A stretch of DNA of 64,000 nt from Actinobacillus indolicus (GCF_901764975.1 NZ_CABFKH010000006.1:1-64000); one strand, 5' to 3'. Positions 15,791 to 25,182 are shown, counted from the first letter of the stretch. The notes: generated by a model from the letters alone, not told the origin. Numbers and translations: made by a program.

Positions 15791-16972
15791 CTAAATCCCT
15801 ATTGCTTGTTCAATAATAAATTTTTTCACTAGGGCATTTTGATTCGTTAAACTTAGTCCTACACCACGAACTAATTTTTTCAATGGATTATCGCCAGAAA
15901 ATAGCTGTTTCAAGCCTTCCATTGCAGCTAATACTTTGACAGCTTCTAATTTACGCACGCGTTCAAATTGACGTAAATGGCGATATTCACCAATATCTTT
16001 GCCTGTGGATAATAGTTTTTCAAGCTCCACAGCTAATGTTATCGCATCAGCAAAACCTAAATTCACACCAAGACCAGCTAAAGGGTGAATGGTATGAGCT
16101 GCATCGCCAATTAATGTAATTCTTGATTGTGCAAAATCTCTCGCGTATCGTGCTGTAAGCGGATAGATATTGCGTGAACTTTGCAATTCACATAAACCAA
16201 GTTGGTTGTCGAATGCGATGGTTAATGCTTGATTAAACTGTTTTTCATCACATTCAACGAGCTGTTTCGCTTGCTCTGGGGGTAACGACCAGACAATAGA
16301 GCAAAGATGTTCATCTCTTAACGGTAAAAACGCTAAAATACTCTCAGGTGAAAAAATTTGTCTTGCAACTTTTTGATGCGACTCTACGGTTCTCACATTA
16401 CAGACTAATGCCGTATGCTGATAATCTCGACTAATCAAAGGTATTCTCGATTGCTGTCTTACCCAAGAGTTTGCTCCATCTGCCCCAATAACCAATTTTG
16501 CTGACAGCATTTCGCCATTTTCCAAGGTTAAAAACACGCCATTATCACTTACACCTAGCGTTTTTGGTGTACTTAGAATAATCTCAACATTAGATTGCTG
16601 GCTCACCTTTTGCCATAATGCAGATTGAATATGCTGATTTTCAATAATAAAACCAAGCTGGTCTAATCCCAATTGCTTTATTGCATGATCTTGATTATCA
16701 AAATGAATTTTTGCAAAGCTATCCTTTTCCCACACAAGCATTTGTTCATAAGGTGAGCGTGATTGTTCAGGGACAAGCTGCCAAGCACCTATTTTTTCTA
16801 ACATCTGTTGGCTACGTAAGTTAATAGCACTCACACGATTGCTGATTTCATCTGAGAGTATAGGCGTATTTTTTTCGATAATTTTAATTTGACAAGATGT
16901 ATTGGCGAGTAAGCCTGCGAGTGCTAGCCCAACCATTCCCCCACCAACAATAATCAGATCTGCTGTTTTCAT
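15791..16972 (-). CDS. ubiI: FAD-dependent ubiquinone C5-hydroxylase UbiI (VisC)
   Basis: UbiI hydroxylates the aromatic ring at C5 during aerobic ubiquinone synthesis. The 393-residue flavoprotein has the N-terminal dinucleotide fold IIVGGGMVGLALAG, the NAD(P)H/FAD motif VIGADGANSWVRQ (DG motif) and the FAD-ribose motif GDAAHTIHPLAGLGVNLG. The segments WEKDSFAKIHFD and IAFDNQLGLC are specific to the UbiI/VisC branch and distinguish it from UbiF and UbiH. It starts 2 bases after rapZ ends and is thus the last gene of lptC-lptA-lptB-ptsN-rapZ-ubiI. Confidence 0.9.
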   Translation of the reverse strand: MKTADLIIVGGGMVGLALAGLLANTSCQIKIIEKNTPILSDEISNRVSAINLRSQQMLEKIGAWQLVPEQSRSPYEQMLVWEKDSFAKIHFDNQDHAIKQLGLDQLGFIIENQHIQSALWQKVSQQSNVEIILSTPKTLGVSDNGVFLTLENGEMLSAKLVIGADGANSWVRQQSRIPLISRDYQHTALVCNVRTVESHQKVARQIFSPESILAFLPLRDEHLCSIVWSLPPEQAKQLVECDEKQFNQALTIAFDNQLGLCELQSSRNIYPLTARYARDFAQSRITLIGDAAHTIHPLAGLGVNLGFADAITLAVELEKLLSTGKDIGEYRHLRQFERVRKLEAVKVLAAMEGLKQLFSGDNPLKKLVRGVGLSLTNQNALVKKFIIEQAIGI

Positions 16973-16974
16973 AT

Positions 16975-17838
16975 CTAGGCTTTCTTATTATGATGTTTTT
17001 CTAAACTACGATGACGAACCTGAACTTTCTTGCCCCGTCCGATAAAATATTGGGCTAACTGCTCTGCAATAAAGACTGAACGATGCTTTCCTCCAGTACA
17101 ACCAATCGCGATTGTTAAGTAACTACGATTATTCTGTTCCAAGAAAGGTAACCACATTTCAAGATAATTACGAGTATGGTAAATAAAATTATGTACTTCA
17201 GACTGTTTTTCTAAAAAATCAATAACAGGCTGTTCTAATCCTGTCATTGGGCGTAGTTCAGGATTCCAATGTGGATTTGGCAAAAAGCGAACATCAAAGA
17301 CATAATCTGCATCCGCAGGTACACCATATTTAAAACCGAAAGATTCAACGACAATATTCAACTCTTTTTCAGAAGAGCCACGTAACAGTTCTCTTAATTT
17401 TTCAGCAAGCTCATGGGAAGATAAATAAGTAGTATCAATAATATAATTAGCTTGCTGAAATAATGGTTCTAATAAGCGATTTTCTAAATCAATCGCGCCT
17501 TCTAGGGAAAGATCTTGGGTCGATAATGGATGTAAACGACGAGAATCGCTATAACGGCGAACTAATGTTTTTCTGCCACAATCAAGAAAGACTAATTTTG
17601 TAGAAATATCGGTAGGTAAAGCTGCCAATGCTTGTTCTATGGCTTCGGGATTATCAGGGAGATTTCGAATATCAAGGCTTACCACGGCAGAGCGATCTGA
17701 TTTTGCAAGATGCTCCGCAAGTTGGGGAATTAAAGGTAGTGGTAAATTATCTACACAATAATAGCCTACATCTTCTAATGCTCTCAATGCCACAGATTTA
17801 CCCGCACCAGAGCGCCCACTCATTATTACTAATTCCAT
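16975..17838 (-). CDS. rapZ: RNase adapter protein RapZ
   Basis: RapZ is an ATP/GTP-binding protein; in E. coli it guides the small RNA GlmZ to RNase E and so tunes glucosamine-6-phosphate synthase. The 287-residue product has the Walker A motif GRSGAGKS (8-15) and the conserved C-terminal motif [12 protein letters not shown]. The frame extends 22 codons further upstream into ptsN, but the ATG at 17838 has an AGGGGA ribosome-binding site and gives the standard [15 protein letters not shown] start. It lies 23 bases after ptsN, the usual arrangement. Confidence 0.95.
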   Translation of the reverse strand: MELVIMSGRSGAGKSVALRALEDVGYYCVDNLPLPLIPQLAEHLAKSDRSAVVSLDIRNLPDNPEAIEQALAALPTDISTKLVFLDCGRKTLVRRYSDSRRLHPLSTQDLSLEGAIDLENRLLEPLFQQANYIIDTTYLSSHELAEKLRELLRGSSEKELNIVVESFGFKYGVPADADYVFDVRFLPNPHWNPELRPMTGLEQPVIDFLEKQSEVHNFIYHTRNYLEMWLPFLEQNNRSYLTIAIGCTGGKHRSVFIAEQLAQYFIGRGKKVQVRHRSLEKHHNKKA

Positions 17839-17861
17839 ACTTTCCCCTTGATTCCCTTGAC

Positions 17862-18371
17862 TCAACTTACATGATGTTGATCCGAATAGGTTAATATTTG
17901 CCAAATCTCTTCTGATGAATTTGCAGAACGTAAATGTTTCAGTAAATTTTTATCGCTTAATTGTTGTGCAATCTCTTGTAAACAGCCTTTATATTGTTCA
18001 CAAGTTTGTTCTGGAAATAATATCGCATAAATCAGATCAACTTCTTTATGATCTTGTGCATCATAATCAATGGGGGTATCTAATTGTAAGAAAATCGCAA
18101 TAGGTTGATTTAATTGAATAACCTCATTACTCGGTAATCTTGCATGGGGTAATGCCACACCATTATTAATCGCGGTACTCCCCAATTTTTCACGTTTAAA
18201 TAAATTGGTAAAGCAATCTACTGGACAAAATTCTTGCGTTTTATCACACGGGAATTGGCTATTTAAGTTTTCCGCCACTAATTTTCCAATAAACTCTAAA
18301 GCCCGTTTTTTACTTGAAAGTTCAACCCCATAATGAATATTTTCTGGGGATAAAAATGTTGTTAGTTTCAT
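17862..18371 (-). CDS. ptsN: PTS-Ntr enzyme IIA component PtsN
   Basis: PtsN is the EIIA-type phosphoacceptor of the nitrogen-related PTS, with regulatory roles in potassium and carbon/nitrogen balance. The roughly 169-residue protein has the phosphorylatable His in [10 protein letters not shown] and the [10 protein letters not shown] segment. Compared with E. coli PtsN it has extra Cys-containing residues before this ([15 protein letters not shown]). Two adjacent ATG codons (18374 and 18371) are possible starts, and an in-frame TTG lies at 18401; none has a strong ribosome-binding site. rpoN and hpf, which separate lptB from ptsN in E. coli, are absent here. Confidence 0.92.
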   Translation of the reverse strand: MKLTTFLSPENIHYGVELSSKKRALEFIGKLVAENLNSQFPCDKTQEFCPVDCFTNLFKREKLGSTAINNGVALPHARLPSNEVIQLNQPIAIFLQLDTPIDYDAQDHKEVDLIYAILFPEQTCEQYKGCLQEIAQQLSDKNLLKHLRSANSSEEIWQILTYSDQHHVS

Positions 18372-18382
18372 CATAGGAAATT

Positions 18383-18426
18383 CAAGCGGTGAGATTTGCA
18401 AAAAATATTACAGATCTGACCGCTTG
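18383..18426. repeat. Inverted pair of uptake signals between lptB and ptsN
   Basis: CAAGCGGTGAGAT and ATCTGACCGCTTG are inverted copies with one mismatch and a 17-base loop. They form a long hairpin in the lptB-ptsN gap, which could attenuate readthrough. Confidence 0.6.
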
Positions 18427-18431
18427 TTATA

Positions 18432-19157
18432 TTAAAGTTTAAACTGGTCACCAAGATAGACACGTTTTACATCTGGGTTATTCAATACGTCTTCTGGCGT
18501 TCCACTTGCAATCATTTGACCGCTGCCCACAATATACGCCCGTTCACACACATCTAAGGTTTCACGCACATTATGATCGGTAATCAATACACCCAATCCA
18601 CGTTCTTTTAAGTTTACGATAATCTTTTTAATATCAATCACAGAGATAGGATCGACCCCCGCAAAAGGCTCATCTAATAAAATAAATTGTGGGTTAGCCG
18701 CTAATGCACGAGCAATTTCAACACGACGACGCTCACCGCCAGATAAAGATTGTCCTAAGCTATCACGAATATGTTCAATATGGAATTCCGAAATTAATTC
18801 ATCTGCACGAGCTTTACGCTCAGCATCCGTTAAATCTTTCCGAATTTGCAATACCGCCATCAAATTATCATATACACTTAAACGGCGGAAAATCGATGCT
18901 TCCTGCGGAAGATAGCCGATACCTTGTTTAGCTCGGTCATGCATTGGCAAAACACTAATATCTTGATCATCAATCAAAATGCGTCCTTGGTCATGACGAA
19001 CAAGCCCGACAACCATATAGAATGTCGTTGTTTTACCTGCACCATTTGGGCCTAATAAACCGACAATCTCTCCTGCTTTGACATTTAAGCTAACATCTTT
19101 CACCACTTGTCGATTTTTATAACTTTTTGCAAGATGCTCCGCATACAACGTTGGCAT
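18432..19157 (-). CDS. lptB: LPS export ABC transporter ATPase LptB
   Basis: LptB is the cytoplasmic ATPase that powers extraction of LPS from the inner membrane by LptFG. The 241-residue protein has Walker A GPNGAGKT (36-43), the ABC signature [15 protein letters not shown], Walker [14 protein letters not shown] and the H-loop ITDHNVRET. Length equals that of E. coli LptB (241). It begins 8 bases after lptA. LptFG are not in this window. Confidence 0.97.
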   Translation of the reverse strand: MPTLYAEHLAKSYKNRQVVKDVSLNVKAGEIVGLLGPNGAGKTTTFYMVVGLVRHDQGRILIDDQDISVLPMHDRAKQGIGYLPQEASIFRRLSVYDNLMAVLQIRKDLTDAERKARADELISEFHIEHIRDSLGQSLSGGERRRVEIARALAANPQFILLDEPFAGVDPISVIDIKKIIVNLKERGLGVLITDHNVRETLDVCERAYIVGSGQMIASGTPEDVLNNPDVKRVYLGDQFKL

Positions 19158-19165
19158 GGCTAATC

Positions 19166-19669
19166 CTATTTTTTCTTACTATCTTGTAACTGTGATGGAA
19201 TTAAAACGGTTTTTACGCGTGATTTACCGCCACTTGTCGCTTTAAGCTGCTGTTTTTTAACATCATAAGTAATTTTTTCTGCTTTGATAAAACTATCTAA
19301 CTGTTTTAATTCTGCATTACCGATCAACGTTAAAAATTCAGATCCTAAATCATAGTGCACGCTATTGCCTTTACCGTTGACTGGCTTACCATTATCTAAG
19401 GTTTGTTGAAAGGTTACTGGAGCACCTGATGCATCAATAGTCTCTTTTTTACCTTCTTGGCGTGTAATCGTCACTTTAGATGCATTAATTTTGATAGAAC
19501 CTTGTGTAATCACAACGTTATCACTAAATACAACTACATTATTTTCCATATCCAAAGACTGGCTACCTGAATCAATATTAATAGGTTGATCTGTATCACC
19601 TTTTAACGCTGCTGCAGAAAAACTAACACTTAATAATGCGGTTGCTAAAATTGATTTGATTAATTTCAT
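19166..19669 (-). CDS. lptA: Periplasmic LPS bridge protein LptA
   Basis: LptA polymerises into the periplasmic beta-jellyroll bridge that carries LPS from LptC to LptD. The 167-residue precursor has a signal peptide (ending near FSAAALKG) and an OstA-like domain with repeated short strands ([26 protein letters not shown]). The C-terminus is basic. It overlaps lptC by 4 bases (ATGA-type), so translation is coupled. Confidence 0.95.
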   Translation of the reverse strand: MKLIKSILATALLSVSFSAAALKGDTDQPINIDSGSQSLDMENNVVVFSDNVVITQGSIKINASKVTITRQEGKKETIDASGAPVTFQQTLDNGKPVNGKGNSVHYDLGSEFLTLIGNAELKQLDSFIKAEKITYDVKKQQLKATSGGKSRVKTVLIPSQLQDSKKK

Positions 19670-20280
19670 TCTTTATCCTTATCTTGTTGAGCCTCTAATG
19701 AATCCGCTTGTTTAATCACTGTCGGCTCAATATAAGTTTTAACGTTTTTTAGTAATGTAGCAACTTGTTTTTTCAAATTGCCTGTTAAACCTGTACCTGT
19801 TGTAGTAAAACCCAACCCTTGAGATTTGACAACGGCTTGTGTGGAAATATCTTGTGTATTTAAGTCCACTGATAACGCATCGGTCTCAATCTTTTGTAAA
19901 CGAGATGTTGGATCTAAACTTTCAATACGAACATTCCCCCGTAAATTAAGCATCTTTTCTTTTGTGACTTCCGCATAATCTGCAGTTACTTTCCACTGTT
20001 TCAATGCAGTTTCTTTATCAAAAAGATTCAATAAAGGCTTTAAAAACTCTGTTCTATCCGTACTTTCAAAACGTTTAATTTCCTGAGACTGTGCAAAATA
20101 CTCGGGTTTCCCTTTTAAATCGTACACCATGGTACTCATTTGTGTACCCGTATATTCTGGCTCACCTTCTTTTTTTATTAATTGATCTAGCCCCGAATTA
20201 TCTGTCATTTGCTGGCTATAGTACCAACCCCCTAAAACAGCGACAATACAGAGCAAAACTACATTCAAACGAATATTCAT
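19666..20280 (-). CDS. lptC: LPS export protein LptC
   Basis: LptC is an inner-membrane bitopic protein that receives LPS from LptBFG and hands it to LptA. The 204-residue protein has one N-terminal transmembrane helix (about residues 5-24) and a periplasmic jellyroll domain. The YDLKGKPEYFAQSQEIKRFE region near the start of that domain and the NLRGNVRIES segment are typical of the family. It is the first gene of the cluster; kdsC, which precedes lptC in E. coli, is not present upstream. Confidence 0.93.
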   Translation of the reverse strand: MNIRLNVVLLCIVAVLGGWYYSQQMTDNSGLDQLIKKEGEPEYTGTQMSTMVYDLKGKPEYFAQSQEIKRFESTDRTEFLKPLLNLFDKETALKQWKVTADYAEVTKEKMLNLRGNVRIESLDPTSRLQKIETDALSVDLNTQDISTQAVVKSQGLGFTTTGTGLTGNLKKQVATLLKNVKTYIEPTVIKQADSLEAQQDKDKE

Positions 20281-20372
20281 AAATTCTCTAACTCAATTAA
20301 ATTAGCCCTAAATCATAGCATAAATTTTAATAGCAATATAGAACGAAAATAATGAGAAAAGTTCGTCATAAA

Positions 20373-20406
20373 AGTAAAAAGCCCCAAGACTTTCCTTGAG
20401 GCTTTT
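20373..20406 (-). terminator. potD terminator
   Basis: AAAAGCCCCAAG (20377..20388) and CTTGAGGCTTTT (20395..20406) form a 12-base stem. The single non-Watson-Crick position is a U-G wobble in minus-strand RNA but a C-A mismatch in plus-strand RNA, which points to minus-strand use. It is followed by TTTTTACTTTT on the minus strand. Confidence 0.85.
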
Positions 20407-20419
20407 CATTATGATGAGA

Positions 20420-21505
20420 TTATTTTGCAGCTTTTAACTCTTGATAATATTTTTCATAGAGTTCAATCGCATCACCCACATCATCTTGCCATTGGCTTTT
20501 TTGTAGCACTTCAGATGTTGGATAAATTGCTGGATCTTCTGTAATTTCTTTCGGTAATTTTTCTAACGCTTTCACGTTTGATGTTGGATAACCGATTTCT
20601 AATGTTAGTTTTTCAGAAACAGGCGCACTTAATAAGTAGTTAATTAACTTGTGAGCACCCTCTGGGTTTTTCGCATTAGATGGAATCGCTAAAGTATCAA
20701 CCCATAATACTGGACCTTCTTTAGGGAATACCATATTTACAGGAGCTTGTTCTTTTTTCGCAATACGTACAGAACCGTTCCATAATTGACCAACGCTCAC
20801 TTCACCAGAGATGAATGAGTTTGCAGGGTTATCCGAGCTGAATGATAATACGTTTGGACGCAATTTTAATAACTCTTCATAAGCTGCTTTAATCACCGCA
20901 GGATCTTTCGTATTTGGATCTTGGCCTAATTTTAATAATGCAATGTTGAATACTTCACGTGCATCATCTAATAGTTGTACTTTACCTTTATATTCTGGAT
21001 TCCATAAATCACCCCAAGATGTGAATTTATCACCTTGGTAGTCATTGGTATTAAATGCAATACCTGGTGCACCTAATAATTGTGGAAGTGAATATTTGTT
21101 GCCTTTATCGTATGGTTTATCTAACCAATCTTTATTTAATTCTGAGATAACAGGTAATTTGCTGTGATCAAGCTCCATTAACATACCTTCACGTCCCATT
21201 TTTGACACGAAGTAGTTACTTGGTGCGATCACATCATAACCGCCATCTTTACCTTGAATTTTTAATTTTGCATACATGGTTTCATTTGATTCAAGGCTTG
21301 ATACAACCACTTTAATACCAGTTTGTTTTGTAAACTCTTCTAACAAACCTTCTGGTACATATTCAGTCCATGTATAAAGGTGAACTGTACCTTGATCTGC
21401 TGCTTGAGGCGCTTTCGCTGCATCTGCAGTTTTATTTTCTTCATTACAAGCTGTCAATGCCACTGTTGCTAATCCAGCCGCAAATAACCCGACGAATTTT
21501 TTCAT
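20420..21505 (-). CDS. potD: Spermidine/putrescine-binding lipoprotein PotD
   Basis: PotD is the solute-binding component of a polyamine ABC transporter. The 361-residue precursor carries a lipoprotein signal peptide with lipobox LTAC (Cys20) followed by an Asn/Glu/Lys/Ala linker. It would therefore be membrane-anchored, unlike the soluble periplasmic E. coli protein. The substrate-binding fold shows the PotD pattern: VHLYTWTEYVPEGLL, DVIAPSNYFVSKM, and the conserved WVDTLAIPSNAKN. potABC are not adjacent, so it is an orphan binding protein. The promoter region contains a G8 tract in the -35/-10 spacer. Confidence 0.93.
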   Translation of the reverse strand: MKKFVGLFAAGLATVALTACNEENKTADAAKAPQAADQGTVHLYTWTEYVPEGLLEEFTKQTGIKVVVSSLESNETMYAKLKIQGKDGGYDVIAPSNYFVSKMGREGMLMELDHSKLPVISELNKDWLDKPYDKGNKYSLPQLLGAPGIAFNTNDYQGDKFTSWGDLWNPEYKGKVQLLDDAREVFNIALLKLGQDPNTKDPAVIKAAYEELLKLRPNVLSFSSDNPANSFISGEVSVGQLWNGSVRIAKKEQAPVNMVFPKEGPVLWVDTLAIPSNAKNPEGAHKLINYLLSAPVSEKLTLEIGYPTSNVKALEKLPKEITEDPAIYPTSEVLQKSQWQDDVGDAIELYEKYYQELKAAK

Positions 21506-21591
21506 TTAAGAATTCTCCAAGAGTGAATAAAAAAGAGAAGCGATAAATGCTTCAAGGCTTTATGTATTGTCCAGTAAAAGGACAGGGACGC

Positions 21592-21619
21592 ATTCTAAAG
21601 CCCCCCCCATATTTTTCAA
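21592..21619 (-). promoter_or_regulatory. potD promoter with G8 homopolymer spacer
   Basis: On the minus strand TTGAAA (21614..21619) and TAGAAT (21592..21597) are separated by a 16-base spacer that contains eight consecutive G (21601..21608). The predicted transcript has an 80-base leader before potD. A change of one or two G would move the spacer to 17 or 18 bases, so the promoter could be phase-variable. Confidence 0.6.
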
Positions 21620-21666
21620 GCTTTTTTGATATTTTTTTGCAAAATTACTCAAAAATTAACTTAACT

Positions 21667-23142
21667 TTACATCATAACCACATCAAATTGATCTTGATGG
21701 TAGTAAGGTTCAATTTTAATTTCGACCTTTTTACCAATGAAGACTTCCAACTCTGCAATTAATGCATGAGATTCTTCATTAATCAAATATTCCGCCACAT
21801 TACGAGAAGCATAAACCACGTATCTTTCTGACGAATATAAATGATGAACGCGGACAATTTCACGCATAATTTCATAGCAAACCGTTTCGACGGTTTTGAT
21901 TGTTCCACGTCCTTTACACGAAGAACAATCACAACATAAAACACGCTCTAAACTTTCACGGGTACGTTTACGTGTCATTTCAACTAAACCAAGTTGAGTA
22001 AAACCATTCACATTGGTTTTAACTCGATCGCCTTTTAATGCCATTTGTAATGACTCTAACACGCGCTGACGGTGCTCTTCTTCTTGCATATCAATAAAAT
22101 CAATAATAATGATACCGCCAAGATTACGTAGTTGTAATTGATGAGCAATCGCCTGTGTTGCTTCAATGTTGGTATTAAAAATGGTATGTGCTAGATTTCG
22201 ATGCCCAACAAATGCCCCTGTATTAATATCAATGGTTGTCATCGCTTCCGTTTGTTCGATAATCAAATAGCCACCTGATTTTAAATCTACCCGCTTATCT
22301 AAGGCTTTTTGAATACCATCTTCAACACGATACACATCAAATAATGGCTGAGAACCGTTATATAAACTCACACTTTCCGCCAATTCGGGCATAAACTCAC
22401 TCAAAAATTCCTTTACTTGTTCATAAGTCATTTTTGAATCAATCTGAATTGACTTAATATGTGTTCCCACAAAATCGCGCAAAACACGCTGAGCAAGGGC
22501 AAGTTCACCATAAAGTAACGATCTCGCTGAGTATTTTGCCTTACGCTCTAATACTTTACGCCACAACCGTTTTAAAAAAGCCGCATCTTGCTCCAAACTT
22601 TCTTCACTCACATCATCTGCTGCGGTACGAACAATAAAACCGCCTAATTCATCACAATAAGGTTCAACTAAGGCTTTTAAGCGGTTACGCTCTTGCTCAC
22701 TTTCAATCCGTTGAGAAACGCCAACATGACTATTTTCAGGCATAAAAACAAGATAGCGAGAAGGTAAGGTAATATCTGTCGTTAAGCGAGCGCCTTTAGT
22801 ACCTAGTGGATCTTTCACTACTTGTACGACAATATCCTGCCCTTCACGTACAAGCTCACTGATATTCTTTACGACAAACTGTTTTTTCTCGTTTTCATCA
22901 ACACATTCTGTATGGGAAACAATATCGGACGCGTGAAGAAATGCCGCTTTTTCTAAGCCAATGTCGACAAAAGCCGATTGCATCCCTGGCAATACACGGG
23001 TTACACGCCCTTTATAAATATTGCCTACAATGCCACGCTTCGCTTCACGCTCAATGTGAACTTCTTTTAAAATCCCATTTTCAACTAATGCAACCCGAGT
23101 TTCACTCGGTGTCACATTCACTAATAATTCTGCGCAGTTCAT
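21667..23142 (-). CDS. rng: Ribonuclease G
   Basis: RNase G is an RNase E-family endonuclease that matures the 5' end of 16S rRNA and turns over some mRNAs. The 491-residue protein (E. coli 489) has the N-terminal MNCAELLVNVTPSETRVAL and the S1 domain (GNIYKGRVTRVLPGMQSAFVDIG). Catalytic aspartates lie in TTIDINTGAF and IIIIDFIDM, and the Zn-link cysteines in CSSCKGRG. The open frame continues 115 codons upstream, but those residues do not resemble the family. The ATG at 23142 has GAG at proper spacing; an ATG two codons earlier (23148) is less well placed. Confidence 0.96.
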   Translation of the reverse strand: MNCAELLVNVTPSETRVALVENGILKEVHIEREAKRGIVGNIYKGRVTRVLPGMQSAFVDIGLEKAAFLHASDIVSHTECVDENEKKQFVVKNISELVREGQDIVVQVVKDPLGTKGARLTTDITLPSRYLVFMPENSHVGVSQRIESEQERNRLKALVEPYCDELGGFIVRTAADDVSEESLEQDAAFLKRLWRKVLERKAKYSARSLLYGELALAQRVLRDFVGTHIKSIQIDSKMTYEQVKEFLSEFMPELAESVSLYNGSQPLFDVYRVEDGIQKALDKRVDLKSGGYLIIEQTEAMTTIDINTGAFVGHRNLAHTIFNTNIEATQAIAHQLQLRNLGGIIIIDFIDMQEEEHRQRVLESLQMALKGDRVKTNVNGFTQLGLVEMTRKRTRESLERVLCCDCSSCKGRGTIKTVETVCYEIMREIVRVHHLYSSERYVVYASRNVAEYLINEESHALIAELEVFIGKKVEIKIEPYYHQDQFDVVMM

Positions 23143-23184
23143 TTTCATCTCAAATAAATAATAAAATTGATGAATTCTACCTAA

Positions 23185-23194
23185 ACAAGCGGTC
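23185..23194 (+). repeat. DNA uptake signal sequence (USS), perfect
   Basis: ACAAGCGGTC followed by AGATTGTGAATTTTTTTTGCAAA fits the extended USS with its T-rich tail. It lies between divergent rng and ycaO. Confidence 0.8.
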
Positions 23195-23290
23195 AGATTG
23201 TGAATTTTTTTTGCAAAAGCTGATCTATTGTTTGATTTACGGCAAGAATTTGATAGTCTGCACGCCATTTTGTACAAAGAGAAAAAAATC

Positions 23291-25036
23291 ATGACTGAAA
23301 AAACCTTTATTACGGGTAAAGATGCCGCCCTTGAAGAGAGTATCGAAAAATTCCAAACGAAATTAAAAGATTTAGGCTTTAACATTGAAGAAGCCTCATG
23401 GCTCAACCCAGTGCCAAATGTATGGTCGGTACATATTCGTGATGCGGATTGCCCACAATGTTTCTCAAACGGTAAAGGAGCAAGCAAAAAAGCGGCGTTA
23501 GCTTCTGCGTTAGGGGAGTATTTTGAACGTTTATCGACTAACTATTTCTGGGCGGATTTCTATTTAGGCAAAGAGATTGCCGAAGGCAAATTTGTTCACT
23601 ATCCAAGTGAAAAATGGTTTGAAATTGACGATGAAGAAACGCTACCGGAAGGCATTTTAGATCCGTTCTTGCGTGATTATTTCGACCCTCACGGCGATTT
23701 AACCCCTGATTTACTGATCGATTTACAATCAGGCAATGCCGATCGTGGTATCGTGGCACTGCCTTATACCCGTCAATCCGACGGGCAAACGGTCTATATT
23801 CCGCAAAGTATCATCGGTAACTTATTCGTATCGAATGGAATGTCTGCCGGTAACACCAAAAACGAAGCCCGTGTACAAGGCTTATCGGAAGTGTTTGAGC
23901 GTTTTGTGAAAAACCGCATTATCACAGAAGCGATCAGCCTGCCTGAAATTCCACAAAGTGTGATTGACGGCTACCCGACAATCAAAGCCTCTATCGAAAA
24001 ATTAGAACAAGAAGGCTTCCCGATCCTCTGCTACGATGCGTCATTAGGCGGTGAGTTCCCTGTGATTTGTGTGATCTTACTCAATCCAAACAACGGCACT
24101 TGCTTTGCCTCTTTCGGTGCACACCCGAATTTCCAAGTGGCGTTCGAGCGTACTGTCACCGAATTATTACAAGGTCGTAGCTTGAAAGATTTAGATGTTT
24201 TCGCACCGCCTTCATTTAATAACGAAGATGTGGCGGATCACGCTAACCTTGAAACTCACTTCATTGACTCAAGCGGTTTGATTTCGTGGGATCTTTTCAA
24301 ATCCGAAGCGGATTATGATTTCGTTCACTGGGATTTTTCAGGCACAACCGAACAAGAATTTGCTAACTTAATGGCAATCTTCAATAAGCATAAACAAGAA
24401 GTCTATATTATGGATTACGAACATTTAGGTGTGTACGCTTGCCGTATTCTTGCGCCAGGTATGTCGAATATCTATCCGTCAGACGACCTAATTTATGCAA
24501 ACAACAATATGGGTATGGAATGGCGTGAGATTTTGCTCGACTTGCCATATTTCCACCACGATCAAGAAACCTACCAAGAGTTACTGGACGAGTTGGACGA
24601 ACAAAGCATTGACGATATGACCCGTGTGCGTGAGTTTATCGGCGTTGTGGCAGAGAAAGGTTCAGCCTTACAAACATTGCGTATTGGCGAGTTAAAATCA
24701 ATGTTACACCTTGCTTTAGGCAACCTTGAAGAAGCATTGGATTGGGCAAACTGGACAGCCAATATGAATGCCTCCGTATTCTCAGCAGAACGCAATAACT
24801 ACTACCGCTGTTTAATTAGCTCTATCGAATTATTCTTAGATGAAGAACGTACACCGGAACAATATCGTATGGTATTTAACAAAATGTACGGCAAAGAAGC
24901 GGTGGACTTTGCATGGTCTGCGGTACAAGGCGGCAACCCGTTCCACGGCTTAAGTGGTTCAGATGAAAGCCTTGAAAATATGCAAGCACATCAGAAATTG
25001 TTGGCGGCGTATCGTAAGTTACAAAAGGTAAAATAA
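23291..25036 (+). CDS. ycaO: YcaO-domain protein
   Basis: YcaO-family proteins are ATP-dependent enzymes; E. coli YcaO is linked to RimO-dependent beta-methylthiolation of ribosomal protein S12, though its own reaction is unproven. The 581-residue protein aligns closely with E. coli YcaO from its start (MTEKTFITGKDAALEESIEKFQ). Conserved motifs include NGKGASKKAALASALGEYFERLS, GMSAGNTKNEARVQGLSEVFERFVKNRI and ERTVTELLQGR, which carry the ATP/Mg-binding Glu and Arg residues of the fold. The C-terminal third is a helical tetratricopeptide-like region. The frame is open 21 codons further upstream, but ATG 23291 matches the family N-terminus. Confidence 0.94.
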   Translation: MTEKTFITGKDAALEESIEKFQTKLKDLGFNIEEASWLNPVPNVWSVHIRDADCPQCFSNGKGASKKAALASALGEYFERLSTNYFWADFYLGKEIAEGKFVHYPSEKWFEIDDEETLPEGILDPFLRDYFDPHGDLTPDLLIDLQSGNADRGIVALPYTRQSDGQTVYIPQSIIGNLFVSNGMSAGNTKNEARVQGLSEVFERFVKNRIITEAISLPEIPQSVIDGYPTIKASIEKLEQEGFPILCYDASLGGEFPVICVILLNPNNGTCFASFGAHPNFQVAFERTVTELLQGRSLKDLDVFAPPSFNNEDVADHANLETHFIDSSGLISWDLFKSEADYDFVHWDFSGTTEQEFANLMAIFNKHKQEVYIMDYEHLGVYACRILAPGMSNIYPSDDLIYANNNMGMEWREILLDLPYFHHDQETYQELLDELDEQSIDDMTRVREFIGVVAEKGSALQTLRIGELKSMLHLALGNLEEALDWANWTANMNASVFSAERNNYYRCLISSIELFLDEERTPEQYRMVFNKMYGKEAVDFAWSAVQGGNPFHGLSGSDESLENMQAHQKLLAAYRKLQKVK

Positions 25037-25081
25037 TCATTTGGTAAGGTGTAGTAATACGCTTTTTAGATTATTGATAAA

Positions 25082-25109
25082 GTAGGGGCGGACCGATGTG
25101 TCCGCCCTT
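25082..25109 (+). terminator. Hairpin after ycaO (half-element of GTAGGG repeat family)
   Basis: GGGGCGGAC and GTCCGCCC(T) form a 9-base GC-rich stem with loop CGATGT, followed by TTATTTCTC. It can serve as the ycaO terminator. The start GTAGGGGCGG resembles the end of the double-hairpin element at 2780..2848. Confidence 0.7.
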
Positions 25110-25166
25110 ATTTCTCGTAACAATACGCCTTTTCTATTTTTATGATTAAATTTGAAGCTTTCTCTT

Positions 25167-25182
25167 AAGCAAACGTTTGCCT
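25167..25182 (+). promoter_or_regulatory. PurR operator of the purine permease gene
   Basis: AAGCAAACGTTTGCCT contains the perfect PurR palindrome GCAAACGTTTGC. It overlaps the putative -35 box (TTGCCT), which is followed after 17 bases by TAAAAT. A near-identical box precedes purM at 37667..37682. Confidence 0.8.

Noticed and set aside
17839-17904. Upstream 22-codon extension of rapZ overlapping ptsN
   Set aside because: The canonical [15 protein letters not shown] start at 17838 has a strong ribosome-binding site; the extension duplicates the ptsN end in another frame.
23143-23487. 115-codon N-terminal extension of RNase G
   Set aside because: The extra residues do not match the family, run over the divergent ycaO start and a USS, and the ATG at 23142 gives the standard N-terminus with a ribosome-binding site.
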